From Lachnospiraceae bacterium (GTDB lineage: Bacteria; Bacillota; Clostridia; Lachnospirales; Lachnospiraceae), in NCBI GenBank assembly GCA_910575155.1, contig CAJTDX010000016.1, positions 1 to 64,000 of the forward strand: a stretch of 64,000 nt of DNA, written 5' to 3'. The notes below the pieces were generated by a model. The model did no database searches, was not told the DNA's origin, and saw only the letters and a list, made by a program, of their open reading frames with translations. Positions 16,822 through 25,570 of this stretch are shown piece by piece (the first letter of the stretch is position 1; every line of letters starts with the position of its first letter). The translations under genes and the position numbers were made by a program.

Positions 16822-18240
16822 ATGATACTAAAGACGGTGAACAGCTTTTTAACTCAGATTGATGATTTGGTATGGGGAATACCTCTGATTATTCTGATTT
16901 TAACGGTAGGAATTTTCCTTACGGTACGATTGCGGGGGCTGCAGATCAGACGCTTTTCGCTCGCAGTACGCAATCTCTTTGCAAATGAAAAAAAGGGTGA
17001 AAGCGGAGAAATGTCCAGTTTTGCAGCGCTTTGTACGGCATTGTCTGCCACAATCGGAACCGGAAATATCGTAGGCGTTGCCACCGCAATTGTGGCGGGA
17101 GGTCCCGGAGCTTTGTTTTGGATGGTAGTCGCGGCAATTGTGGGAACAGTAACAAAATACGCAGAATGTCTGCTGGCAATTAAATACCGTATCGTGGCGG
17201 AGGACGGCCATATTGTAGGAGGTCCCTTTTATTACATTGAGCGCGGTATGGGAAAAAGCTGGAGATGGCTGGGAAAAATGTTTGCGATTTTCGGCATTGG
17301 CGCAGGTCTTATGGGAATTGGAACATTTACTCAGATCAACGGAATTACAAGCGCGGTAAATAATTTCTTTGATCCTGACAATCAGTGGTGTATCGAACTG
17401 TTTGGAAGAGATTATTCCTGGAGCGTTATCATTGCAGGAGTTTTGCTTACCTTATGCGTGGCGCTGGTACTGATTGGAGGAATCAAGCGTATTTCTAATG
17501 TGGCGCAGGTAATTGTTCCTTTTATGGCGGGTACGTATATCCTGGCGGCATTATTAATTCTGATTACCCATGCATCTCAGATTCCTGCGGCGTTTATGAT
17601 TATTATAGAAAGCGCTTTTGGTATAAAAGCAGCCGCAGGCGGCGCTCTGGGCGCAATGATGATCGCTATGCAAAAAGGTGTGGCAAGAGGAATTTTTTCC
17701 AATGAAGCAGGATTGGGAAGCGCCCCGATTGCAGCGGCTGCAGTGCAGACGGATGAACCGGCGGCGCAGGGACTGGTTTCCATGTTGGGAACGATTATTG
17801 ACACCGTGATTATCTGTACGATGACAGGACTTACAATTGTGATCACCGGAAGCTGGAATGTTGGACTGGACGGTGTGGATGTAACAACCAGGGCATTCCA
17901 ATCCGGGCTTCCGTTCCAGCCTCAGGTATCTTCTTTTATTCTGATGGTATGTCTGGTGTTTTTTGCATTTACCACGATTCTGGGCTGGAATTATTACAGT
18001 GGAAGATGTCTGGAATATCTCACCGGGGGACGACAGGGAGTGCTCAAAGTATATCAGTGGCTCTATATATTATGTGTATTTATCGGGCCGTTCATGACGG
18101 TTTCGGCAGTGTGGACGCTTGCAGATATTTTCAACGGCCTTATGGCGATACCGAACCTGATTGCAATTGTCGCCTTAAGCGGCGTTGTGGCGGCAGAGAC
18201 GAAGAAGTATCTGCATAAAGTGGACAATGGACTTTTATAG
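16822..18240 (+). CDS. Sodium:alanine (AGCS) symporter (472 aa)
   Basis: Secondary transporter of the alanine/glycine:cation symporter family. It shows family signature segments GTGNIVGVATAI and GGPGALFWMVVAAIVG in the first third, then EAGLGSAPIAAAAVQT near the middle, and NYYSGRCLEYL late, among about ten membrane helices. AAAGGAGG 7 bases upstream fixes the start. It may be read through from the AbiEi-like pair (gap 14 bases). Substrate assumed alanine or glycine by family. Confidence 0.93.
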   Translation: MILKTVNSFLTQIDDLVWGIPLIILILTVGIFLTVRLRGLQIRRFSLAVRNLFANEKKGESGEMSSFAALCTALSATIGTGNIVGVATAIVAGGPGALFWMVVAAIVGTVTKYAECLLAIKYRIVAEDGHIVGGPFYYIERGMGKSWRWLGKMFAIFGIGAGLMGIGTFTQINGITSAVNNFFDPDNQWCIELFGRDYSWSVIIAGVLLTLCVALVLIGGIKRISNVAQVIVPFMAGTYILAALLILITHASQIPAAFMIIIESAFGIKAAAGGALGAMMIAMQKGVARGIFSNEAGLGSAPIAAAAVQTDEPAAQGLVSMLGTIIDTVIICTMTGLTIVITGSWNVGLDGVDVTTRAFQSGLPFQPQVSSFILMVCLVFFAFTTILGWNYYSGRCLEYLTGGRQGVLKVYQWLYILCVFIGPFMTVSAVWTLADIFNGLMAIPNLIAIVALSGVVAAETKKYLHKVDNGLL

Positions 18241-18272
18241 TATAGCAGAGGCGGTATGGCCAATAGAAAAGT

Positions 18273-18797
18273 TTACATAAATTGTGCTAGAATGACGCTC
18301 GCTATCGTGCCTGCCAGCGTTGTAATCAAGGCTCCGGGCAGTGTATAGCGCGTTTTCTGCACTTTTGCCGTCATAAAATAAATGCTCATGGTGTAAAAAA
18401 TGGTTTCGGTACAGCTCATCATCACAGAGGTGATGATACCGTAATAGGAATCGGGTCCAAATTCCTTAAAAATGTCCAGAACCAGTCCAGTGGCAGCAGA
18501 GGAGGAGAACATTCTTACAATGGATACAGGAACCAGTTCCGCAGGGAAATGCAAGGGTTCTGTAATGACTCCAAGTACGGAAGCCAGAAGATCTAAAAAT
18601 CCGGATGCGCGTAAAATTCCAACTCCCACCATCAGTCCAATCAGAGTTGGCATAATGCCGATTACCGTATGGAAGCCGTCTTTGGCTCCTTTGATAAAGT
18701 CATCATATACCGGATGATGGTTGATTAGTCCATAACCAATAATTGAAAAAATAAGAATGGGAATTACAGCATCTGAGAGAAAAAGGAGGATATTCAT
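18273..18797 (-). CDS. spmB: Spore maturation protein B (174 aa)
   Basis: Membrane protein with the gate/nucleoside-recognition domain; SpmB works with SpmA in core dehydration and heat resistance of spores. Motifs are IIGYGLINHHPVYDDFIKGAKDG and VSIVRMFSSSAATGLVLDI plus PDSYYGIITSVMMSCTETI. Its start overlaps the end of spmA by 4 bases (ATGA), so the pair is translationally coupled. It implies a spore-forming organism. Confidence 0.95.
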   Translation of the reverse strand: MNILLFLSDAVIPILIFSIIGYGLINHHPVYDDFIKGAKDGFHTVIGIMPTLIGLMVGVGILRASGFLDLLASVLGVITEPLHFPAELVPVSIVRMFSSSAATGLVLDIFKEFGPDSYYGIITSVMMSCTETIFYTMSIYFMTAKVQKTRYTLPGALITTLAGTIASVILAQFM

Positions 18798-19411
18798 AAG
18801 TTACCTCCTTTTTTCTTATATGTACGGCCGGAATTGTCCGGTAAGCAGGACATGATTTTTGCAAAGATGATTCCTGCAAGCGTTGAAATAAAGGTGGCAA
18901 TCATGGCAGGGCCTAAAATGGCGGCGGGATTTGCCGAGCCGTACTGACTGCGGTAGGCGATCATGTTTACTGGAATCAACTGGAAGGAAGATACATTCAG
19001 TATCAGGAAGGTACACATTTCCCGGCTTGCAACCTTGCTGTGGTGGTTCAGTTCTCCCATGGCTTCCATGGCTTTTAAACCGGCAGGCGTCGCCGCCCAT
19101 CCAAGCCCAAATACATTGGCAATAATATTTGTGGAAATATACTCATTTGCCTTATGGTTTTTGGGAATTCTGGGAAACATAAAACGGAGCAGAGGATTTA
19201 AAAACTGTGCGGCTCCGCGGATAATCCCGCAGTTTTCAGCGACACGCATCAGCCCTACCCACAGAGACATAACACCCAGCATGGTAATGCAGAGGGTGAC
19301 AGCTTCTTTGGAAGAATCCAGGGCGGCGTTGGTGACTGCAGGAAGATTACCGGTAAAGGCGGCGTAAAGGATACCGATTACGATCATAAAACCCCATAAG
19401 TAATTCAGCAT
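18794..19411 (-). CDS. spmA: Spore maturation protein A (205 aa)
   Basis: First gene of spmAB. Five or so membrane helices with the family markers GVMSLWVGLMRVAEN, NIIANVFGLGWAATPAGLKAMEAMGEL and NVSSFQLIPVNMIAYRSQYG. Expected to sit in the forespore membrane, working with SpmB. GGAG lies 10 bases before the ATG. In many clostridia these two genes follow a carboxypeptidase (dacB); here the carboxypeptidase is 5 kb away. Confidence 0.95.
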   Translation of the reverse strand: MLNYLWGFMIVIGILYAAFTGNLPAVTNAALDSSKEAVTLCITMLGVMSLWVGLMRVAENCGIIRGAAQFLNPLLRFMFPRIPKNHKANEYISTNIIANVFGLGWAATPAGLKAMEAMGELNHHSKVASREMCTFLILNVSSFQLIPVNMIAYRSQYGSANPAAILGPAMIATFISTLAGIIFAKIMSCLPDNSGRTYKKKGGNL

Positions 19412-19467
19412 AGTATCACTACTCCAAAAGTTACAGTTGTTTTATCTTATGCCTGAATAGAAAAAAT

Positions 19468-19496
19468 GTGACGTTTTTTTTAATTTATGCTATACT
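19468..19496 (+). promoter_or_regulatory. Candidate promoter for the MarR-family gene
   Basis: GTGACG (19468-19473), 17-base spacer, TATACT (19491-19496), 36 bases before the GTG start. Divergent from spmA. Confidence 0.5.
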
Positions 19497-19531
19497 TGTA
19501 TGTGGAAAACATTCAGACAGGAGGTATTCTT

Positions 19532-19972
19532 GTGGAAAATTACAGTACCATCAATGAAGTATTGGTAAAATTGTTTCGCGATATTATGGATATAGAAGAA
19601 AAAGCTGTCATTACAGATGAATTCAGGGATATTTCCAATAATGATATGCATGTAATTGAGGCTATTGGCAAGAAACAGTCTAAAAATATGTCTATGGTGG
19701 CAAAAACATTGTCCGTTACGGTAGGAACTCTGACAATCGCCATTAATAATCTGGTAAAAAAAGGATATGTAAACAGAGCGCGCAGCGAGGAAGACCGCAG
19801 AGTGGTACTGATTTCTCTGTCGCCCAAAGGAGAGCGCGCCTTTGATCATCATGAAAAATTTCATGATGAAATGATAAAGGCAACTCTGGCAGGCCTGGAC
19901 CGGGAGCAGACGAAAGTTTTAGTAAGAGCGCTGAAAAATTTAAATCAGTTTTTCCGGGAATATCAAAAATAA
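19532..19972 (+). CDS. MarR-family transcriptional regulator, FabT-like (146 aa)
   Basis: Winged-helix regulator. The helix-turn-helix spans about residues 48-85 (SMVAKTLSVTVGTLTIAI) and the wing has RSEEDRRVVLISLSPKGE. The sequence closely resembles the MarR protein that normally heads the fatty-acid synthesis (fab) cluster in Clostridia, often called FabT. No fab genes are next to it here, so if it is FabT it acts in trans. GTG 19532 is used because AGGAGG is 7 bases upstream; the longer TTG frame lacks a site. It ends 5 bases before the convergent mgtE. Confidence 0.85.
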   Translation: MENYSTINEVLVKLFRDIMDIEEKAVITDEFRDISNNDMHVIEAIGKKQSKNMSMVAKTLSVTVGTLTIAINNLVKKGYVNRARSEEDRRVVLISLSPKGERAFDHHEKFHDEMIKATLAGLDREQTKVLVRALKNLNQFFREYQK

Positions 19973-19977
19973 ATTGT

Positions 19978-21375
19978 TTACACAGAAATATGCAGGACGA
20001 TCGTAGCTATTTTAAAATACAAAAGCGTGGAACAGATATCTACAATGGTAGAAATCAACGGAGCGGCCATAAGCGCGGGATCCAGATGGATATGTTCTGC
20101 AACCAGAGGAAGGGTGCAGCCGATGAATTTGGAAAGAATGATAACGGCCACCAGTGAAAGTCCGATGATTCCAGCCATCTGTATGTCTCCATATTGTATA
20201 TAGATCCGCAGTCCGTTTACAACGGCAAGTACAATGCTTACCAGGATCGCTACCCGGAATTCTTTAAAAATTACCCGGAAAATATCCTTAAATTTAATTT
20301 CATCCAGAGATAACCCGCGGATCATCAGGGTAGAACTCTGAGAGCCGCAGTTGCCTCCCGTTCCGGTGAGCATGGGGATAAAGGAGACCAGAAGCGGATA
20401 AAGTTTAAACGATTCCTGATAATGCGTAATAATGGAGCCGCTGACTGTGGCGGAGAGCATCAGAAACAGCAGCCATCCGATACGGCTTTTGGCATGGGAA
20501 AAAACAGAGGTATTAAAGTAGTTGTCCTCCGTAGGAGTCATAGCTGCCATTTTGGTAATGTCCTCTGTATTTTCTTCCTGCATAACATCCATGGCGTCGT
20601 CAAAAGTGACGATTCCTACCAGGCGTTCTTCCTTATCTACCACAGGGATTGCCAGAAAGTCATATTTATTAAAAATCTTTACAACTTCTTCTTTGTCTTC
20701 GTGTGTGTCCACATAAATAACATTTGTTTCCATAATATTTTCAATCTGCATGGCGTCTTCTGCCATCAGCAGATCTTTTACAGATACCATACCGATCAGT
20801 TTGCGGTTTTCTGTTACATAGCAGGTATAGATAGTCTCTTTATCTACCGCGGTATGGCGAATACGGCTGATGGCGGTTCCCACGGTCATCTCTTTTTTGA
20901 TATTGACATATTCAATGGTCATAAGGCTGCCGGCGCTGTCTTTTGGATAATTCAATACCTGATTAATCATTTTTCGTGTTTCCTCATCGGTATTGCGCAG
21001 AATACGGGCAACTACGTTGGCAGGCATTTCTTCAATCATATCCACAGTATCATCCAGATAAATATCGTCCATAACCTGGCGAAGTTCCCGGTCAGTGAGA
21101 GTATTTATCAGTGTTTTCTGCATATCTCTGCTCATGTAGCTAAAGGTTTCTGCCGCTTCCTCTTTGGGAAGAAGGCGGTATAAGAGAGGAATTTCCTTTT
21201 CATCAATCTCGTCAAATAATAAGGCGATATCTGCCGCGTTCAGATTGTTCAGGATCTGCCTTAACAGAGAATATTTACGTTCAGAAAGCAGTCCTTCTGC
21301 CAATTCCTGAATTTCTTCTAAATTTATATCTACGAAATCCAGTTCTTCCACCTTGATGTCATCAAATTTTCCCAT
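19978..21375 (-). CDS. mgtE: Magnesium transporter MgtE (465 aa)
   Basis: Mg2+ channel with the standard order: N-terminal superhelical domain (residues about 10-130, LLSERKYSLLRQILNNLNAAD), two CBS domains (about 135-255, including SAGSLMTIEYVNI and VPVVDKEERLVGIVTFDDAMDVM), then five membrane helices. These carry FIPMLTGTGGNCGSQSSTL, the pore signature. ATG 21375 has GGAGGG 8 bases upstream. The promoter is plausible on the minus strand (TTGGAA-17-TAAAAT near 21450-21478). No M-box magnesium riboswitch was seen upstream. Confidence 0.95.
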   Translation of the reverse strand: MGKFDDIKVEELDFVDINLEEIQELAEGLLSERKYSLLRQILNNLNAADIALLFDEIDEKEIPLLYRLLPKEEAAETFSYMSRDMQKTLINTLTDRELRQVMDDIYLDDTVDMIEEMPANVVARILRNTDEETRKMINQVLNYPKDSAGSLMTIEYVNIKKEMTVGTAISRIRHTAVDKETIYTCYVTENRKLIGMVSVKDLLMAEDAMQIENIMETNVIYVDTHEDKEEVVKIFNKYDFLAIPVVDKEERLVGIVTFDDAMDVMQEENTEDITKMAAMTPTEDNYFNTSVFSHAKSRIGWLLFLMLSATVSGSIITHYQESFKLYPLLVSFIPMLTGTGGNCGSQSSTLMIRGLSLDEIKFKDIFRVIFKEFRVAILVSIVLAVVNGLRIYIQYGDIQMAGIIGLSLVAVIILSKFIGCTLPLVAEHIHLDPALMAAPLISTIVDICSTLLYFKIATIVLHISV

Positions 21376-21823
21376 GAGAATCCCTCCTTTATCATACATT
21401 TTGCAGAATAAAATGCAGCTTTATTCAATCAGCTTGCCTTTCATGTCATATTTTATCATACATAAGGAAAAATTCCAATGAAATAAAGAGAAACACGGTC
21501 TGAGGAAACAGTTGCCAATACAATCAAGATCTGTTATAGACAGGGATGTTCTGAAAAATTATCCGGTGAGCAGAAAAGAGAAGGTTGCGGACATGAGGAT
21601 GTTGAATCATAAAGAACGGTAATGCTTGTTTATGTGGAACGTGAAAAAAGGAAGCGGCAAAAAGGGCCGCAAAAAAGCAGCCGTGGTTTCTGCGATTGAG
21701 AACGTATATATGAAATTATTGAGTAGTAATACTTGTAAATAACAGCGTTTATGTACCTCATGTAAGTTCTTCTTCTTGTGCTGTCCACTTTATAAGGTAC
21801 TTTATACAATACAAAAAAATCTA
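21376..21823. other. Gene-poor stretch between mgtE and the PD-(D/E)XK-like gene
   Basis: About 450 bases without an intact gene. It contains the mgtE leader on its left, a minus-strand terminator at 21644-21670, and a plus-strand protein-like fragment (about 21547-21622, includes NYPVSRKEKVADMRM, then stop), possibly a decayed gene. No RNA gene was recognised. Confidence 0.4.
21644..21670 (-). terminator. Terminator-like hairpin downstream of the PD-(D/E)XK-like gene
   Basis: On the minus strand GCGGC / GCCGC pairs around a pyrimidine loop and is followed by TTCCTTTTTT. It is about 150 bases after the stop of the gene at 21824. Confidence 0.5.
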
Positions 21824-22717
21824 TTAAAAATATTCCAAGACATCTTCTTCTGTAAGTTCATATTTATTCATAATGATTGCCTTTATATCTTCATCACTGT
21901 GACCAAGTCCCCGGAGCATTTCCACCGCTCCACAAATGCCGGCCCGCATTCCTTCTTTTCTTCCTTCTTTTCTTCCTTCTTCTCTTCCTTTTTCTCTCCA
22001 GTTTTCTTCTCTCTGTCGTAACTGCGGTTCCATAATCTCCATCAATGCTTCCAGCATGGTTTCATCTCCCTTCCAGTCTTCTATCAGAGTTTCATTAGCC
22101 GCCATCATTACTTCCAGGACAGCTTCAGCCAGTTCCTGGTCGCCTTTTTCATTTAACCCCTTCATCTTCTCAAGAAGCAGTCTGGCATCCTTCGTTTCAA
22201 CATCTCCGGATAACGCTCTGAGCCATACATGATTTTTTTCATCCAGTTCTTTTGTAACAATGATCTGTGTTGGAAAAAGTACGTTACCCTCTACATAATA
22301 AATCCCTTTGTATGGATTGAACAGGCGGTATCCATGTTCCCGGAAATATTCAAACAGCCCCTCCGGTTTTGCTTCCCTGACTAATGATACCGTTAAATCT
22401 TCTGCTTTTCTTTCATCCACGGTACTGCCATATGACTTGTAAAGCCCTGCATAAGCTCCCGTCTTATAAAATACGTCAATGTCAAGGCGGTCTCCCGGAG
22501 ACTTATATTCCATGATATTATGGCCGCGGAACAGCCGTCCAATCTCATTATCAATATCAATCCCTGCATCCTTTTTTATAATCAGCAGATCAATTTCTAA
22601 AGGCTTTGTATTCAGATTGTATTCTTTTTCAAATTCCAGAGATTCTCTGTATTTCATCAGCTCCAGGTTCATTGCAGATACAAAACCGGGATGCCATTGT
22701 ATCTTCGTATCTTTCAT
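21824..22717 (-). CDS. PD-(D/E)XK nuclease-like protein with EGRKEG tail (297 aa)
   Basis: Member of a family common in multiple copies in Lachnospiraceae, related to transposase-like PD-(D/E)XK (Rpn-type) proteins. Candidate catalytic motif: the acidic strand EIDLLII near residue 41 followed by MEYKSPGD near residue 69 (E-Y-K). A C-terminal EGR/EGK repeat (REEGRKEGRKEG) and a short domain ending VLEYF follow, as in Rpn relatives. Encoded on the minus strand with GGGAA as ribosome site. It could be a recombination-promoting nuclease or a defective mobile-element protein; no inverted repeats or insertion site were seen. Confidence 0.7.
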   Translation of the reverse strand: MKDTKIQWHPGFVSAMNLELMKYRESLEFEKEYNLNTKPLEIDLLIIKKDAGIDIDNEIGRLFRGHNIMEYKSPGDRLDIDVFYKTGAYAGLYKSYGSTVDERKAEDLTVSLVREAKPEGLFEYFREHGYRLFNPYKGIYYVEGNVLFPTQIIVTKELDEKNHVWLRALSGDVETKDARLLLEKMKGLNEKGDQELAEAVLEVMMAANETLIEDWKGDETMLEALMEIMEPQLRQREENWREKGREEGRKEGRKEGMRAGICGAVEMLRGLGHSDEDIKAIIMNKYELTEEDVLEYF

Positions 22718-22979
22718 TCAATATTCCCTTTCTTAACTGGATTATAACATATATCTCAGTTTTTACAAGCAGCATAAAATTCCTGTTTCCCTGCAAAATA
22801 GTTCCTTTGAATTGTGTTTAACATCGTATTACTTTATATAAATTGCCTTGTGAATCATAATTAAATAAACTGAGCTACTGATCGCAGAAAACAGAACACT
22901 GAGCACAAAGTATGATGGTCTAAGTTTGTAAAATAATACATACATATAGAGAGAATATGGCATAAAGTGAGATCTGTAC
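22718..22979. other. Intergenic region between divergent genes, nothing recognised
   Basis: About 260 A/T-rich bases. No clear terminator, RNA or conserved element. It must hold the two divergent promoters; a plus-strand candidate for the DUF885 gene was not convincing. Confidence 0.3.
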
Positions 22980-24725
22980 ATGAAGAAGCATTTTTTTAAA
23001 CGGTCGGCTGTTTTACTGTCAATCATTCTGAGTATCGAAACAGGCTGTGCGGGAAATTCAGGCAATCGTCAGACTCAGCAGGCATTTACAGATTATACGG
23101 ATCAGGTTTTTCGTTCAGAGATTGCTGCAAGTACGCTGAATATGCATTACACTCTGGCACATCCGGAAAATTATGGAATCAATGAATACACAGTTACATA
23201 TGGAAAAATTTCTCAAAATTCAGAGGAAGAGACTTCTATCATTCTGGAAAACTGGAAGAAAAAACTTGGGGAGTTTAAGAAGAAGGAACTTACTGTTTCT
23301 CAGCAGATGACGTATGATATCATGATTGATTATATTGAAAATGAGCTGACAGCGTCCGGTACAGATGACTGTGAAGAAATACTGCGGCCCAGTACAGGGT
23401 TTCAGTCGCAGCTTCCGGTTCTGCTTGCTGAGTATACTTTTTACGATGAACGGGATATTCAGGACTATCTCAAATTAATTTCCTATACGCCGGATTTTTT
23501 CCGTCAGATTATAGAAGTGGAAAAAAAGAAATCTCAGCAGGGCTTATTTATGGCGGATTTTGCAGCAGAAGATATTGTCAAGCAGTGTAATAATTTTACA
23601 CAGGATCCTGAACATAATTATCTCTTATCCACATTTGACAGCCGGATTGGGGAAATGTCAGGTAAATTATCCAGCGAGCAGGCAGAAGCTTATAAGGTAC
23701 AGAATCGTCAGCTGGTATTGGAGCAGCTTATTCCGGCTTATGAGTATATGGCGCAGGAGATAACCGCTTTGAAAGGAAGCGGAACAAACAGCGGAGGATT
23801 ATGCGGTCTGCCGGGTGGTAAAGAATATTACCGTTCTCTGGTCAGAGATGTGACAGGATCTGATCTTTCCGTGGAAGAAATGCAGAGACAGACAGAATTA
23901 AAACGTGATCAGGATATGAAAGATTTAACGAAACTGGCGGCAGAAAATGCCGATCTCAGTGAAAAATGCAGTAATTATCAGCTTTCCACAGAGGATCCGG
24001 AATTAATATTAGAAGATTTGCAGCAAAAAATGAAAAAGGACTTTCCCGCTGCGCCCGATGTTGGTTATACGGTAAAATCTGTACATCCGTCTTTGGAAGA
24101 ATATACGGCGCCCGCATTTTATCTAACGCCTCCGATTGATGATATTTCCCAGAACTGTATTTATATTAATCAGTCTAAAGGAGATCAAAAGCTGAAGCTT
24201 TATACGACGATTGCCCATGAAGGATTTCCCGGGCATCTGTACCAGAATGTCATGGAGCGCAGCAGCGGGCTTTCTGCAATCCGCAGTCTTTTTGGAAGCA
24301 GCGGATATGCTGAAGGATGGGCGACATATGTAGAAATGCAGTCTTTTTATTATGCAGACGTAGATCCAAAGATCGCCGCATATCTGCAAAAAAATCAGTC
24401 CGCATTGTTAAGTCTTTACGCCACGGCGGATATGGGTATTCATTACGATGGCTGGACGCTCAGAGATGCGGTAGATTTCTTTGGAGGCTATCAAATTACA
24501 AATAAACGGGTAATTAAAGAAATTTATCAACTTATTATAGAGGAACCTGCGCATTATCTGAAATACTATATTGGATATCTGGAGTTTTTAAACCTCAAAA
24601 AGTACGCCATGAAAAAGTATGGGGATGAATTCAGCAATTATAAATTTCACGAAAGTTTGATGAAGATGGGGGCTGCGCCATTTTCAATATTGAAAAAGTA
24701 TCTGCCTGAATATTGGGAAGAATAA
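22980..24725 (+). CDS. DUF885-family lipoprotein, probable metal-dependent peptidase (581 aa)
   Basis: Exported protein with a lipoprotein-type signal (lipobox SIETGC, acylated Cys near residue 23). It is a DUF885 protein; the metal-binding motif is AHEGFPGHLYQ (HExxxxH) near residue 412, with a later EGWATYVEM that likely supplies a third ligand. Length is typical of the family. Some relatives are peptidases; substrate is unknown. The start has only a weak ribosome site (GTGAG). A perfect terminator follows. Confidence 0.87.
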   Translation: MKKHFFKRSAVLLSIILSIETGCAGNSGNRQTQQAFTDYTDQVFRSEIAASTLNMHYTLAHPENYGINEYTVTYGKISQNSEEETSIILENWKKKLGEFKKKELTVSQQMTYDIMIDYIENELTASGTDDCEEILRPSTGFQSQLPVLLAEYTFYDERDIQDYLKLISYTPDFFRQIIEVEKKKSQQGLFMADFAAEDIVKQCNNFTQDPEHNYLLSTFDSRIGEMSGKLSSEQAEAYKVQNRQLVLEQLIPAYEYMAQEITALKGSGTNSGGLCGLPGGKEYYRSLVRDVTGSDLSVEEMQRQTELKRDQDMKDLTKLAAENADLSEKCSNYQLSTEDPELILEDLQQKMKKDFPAAPDVGYTVKSVHPSLEEYTAPAFYLTPPIDDISQNCIYINQSKGDQKLKLYTTIAHEGFPGHLYQNVMERSSGLSAIRSLFGSSGYAEGWATYVEMQSFYYADVDPKIAAYLQKNQSALLSLYATADMGIHYDGWTLRDAVDFFGGYQITNKRVIKEIYQLIIEEPAHYLKYYIGYLEFLNLKKYAMKKYGDEFSNYKFHESLMKMGAAPFSILKKYLPEYWEE

Positions 24726-24760
24726 AAGTCTGGAGAATTTACTGTAAGAATAAAGGATAT

Positions 24761-24808
24761 AAAAAAGAGATATGGGATTTCGTAAAATAAAATCCCATAT
24801 CTCTTTTT
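24761..24808. terminator. Perfect 14-bp bidirectional terminator
   Basis: gagatatgggattt / aaatcccatatctc with a 9-nt loop, A-run before and T-run after. It serves both the DUF885 gene and the converging DUF2085 gene. Confidence 0.93.
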
Positions 24809-24840
24809 ACAGTCGCTTTCATGAATCATGCATATGCTCG

Positions 24841-25251
24841 TTAACCGCCAAAAAACATAATCATTCGTTCAACAGAAGCAGGATCAGCTCCAAAGAACTT
24901 TAAAATCATACCTGCAACATACAAACAAAAATGATGGAAATAAGCAAACGCAAAAATAAATGAAATTCCAAACAGGATGCCTGTAATCAGCCTTCGTATG
25001 TTGCCGCTCTCATAAGAGGTTAACCGCTGCAAGAACCCGTCGAAAACCAGCGGAGCCATCATAACCGGAATAATTGTAAATCTGGGACGGCCATAGTAAA
25101 TGGTAATGGGTATCCCCAGTATCATACCTATTAATTCTCCTGTGCATCGCGCACAGATGGGAAACTGTTTTCCTCTGAAATAGAAAGAACGGTCTGGTCT
25201 GGCATGACAGCCAAAGAAAATCCGCAGGAATTTTCCGATTTTAGAATGCAC
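24841..25251 (-). CDS. DUF2085-family membrane protein (136 aa)
   Basis: Predicted membrane protein of DUF2085. Hallmark is the near N-terminal HARPDRSFYFRG followed by FPICARCTG, including a CxxC that may bind metal; four membrane helices follow. The GTG at 25251 is proposed as start: it overlaps the end of the upstream gene by 11 bases and removes a longer overlap implied by a TTG at 25284. Function unknown. Downstream of a 72-aa membrane protein in a two-gene unit. Confidence 0.7.
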   Translation of the reverse strand: MHSKIGKFLRIFFGCHARPDRSFYFRGKQFPICARCTGELIGMILGIPITIYYGRPRFTIIPVMMAPLVFDGFLQRLTSYESGNIRRLITGILFGISFIFAFAYFHHFCLYVAGMILKFFGADPASVERMIMFFGG

Positions 25252-25459
25252 CGAACGCCAATCCTGCTGCGCCGATGAAAACAAATGAAATTATGTAAGA
25301 TATAACTCCAAGAATTACACCTATGAGCGCGCCGATTCCTGCTGCTTTAGCTGTTCTGGGTTTCTGATCTTTCCATACCAGGAAAAGAATCAAACCAACG
25401 ATTGGAATACAGCATCCTAATAATCCCCATAAAAATCCGCCATTATCGTTGTTATCCAT
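25241..25459 (-). CDS. Small two-helix membrane protein (72 aa)
   Basis: Short protein with an N-terminal acidic-aspartate/asparagine start (MDNNDNGG), two hydrophobic segments (FLWGLLGCCIPIVGLILFLVW and GIGALIGVILGVISYIISF shape) and a polar loop (KDQKPRTAKAAG). Good AGGAG site. Function unknown; this type is common beside DUF2085 genes. Confidence 0.75.
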   Translation of the reverse strand: MDNNDNGGFLWGLLGCCIPIVGLILFLVWKDQKPRTAKAAGIGALIGVILGVISYIISFVFIGAAGLAFGAF

Positions 25460-25570
25460 GTATCAACACTCCTAACTATGTGAAAATATTTTTAAGTTTA
25501 TAAAATTTTTATAAACTCTTGTCTTATTATGCCAGAAGATGTCGAATTTGTCAATATAGCAGACTTGTTT

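Noticed and set aside
20422-21183. 253-codon open frame antisense to mgtE
   Set aside because: mgtE is unmistakable on the other strand; the antisense product is rich in H, F and C and has no recognisable motif.
21376-21823. M-box (magnesium riboswitch) before mgtE
   Set aside because: Looked for the conserved M-box core on the minus strand and did not find it.
22829-23065. 78-codon minus-strand frame overlapping the DUF885 start
   Set aside because: Overlaps a signal-peptide-bearing gene and shows no ribosome site; the hydrophobic part is probably chance or a remnant.
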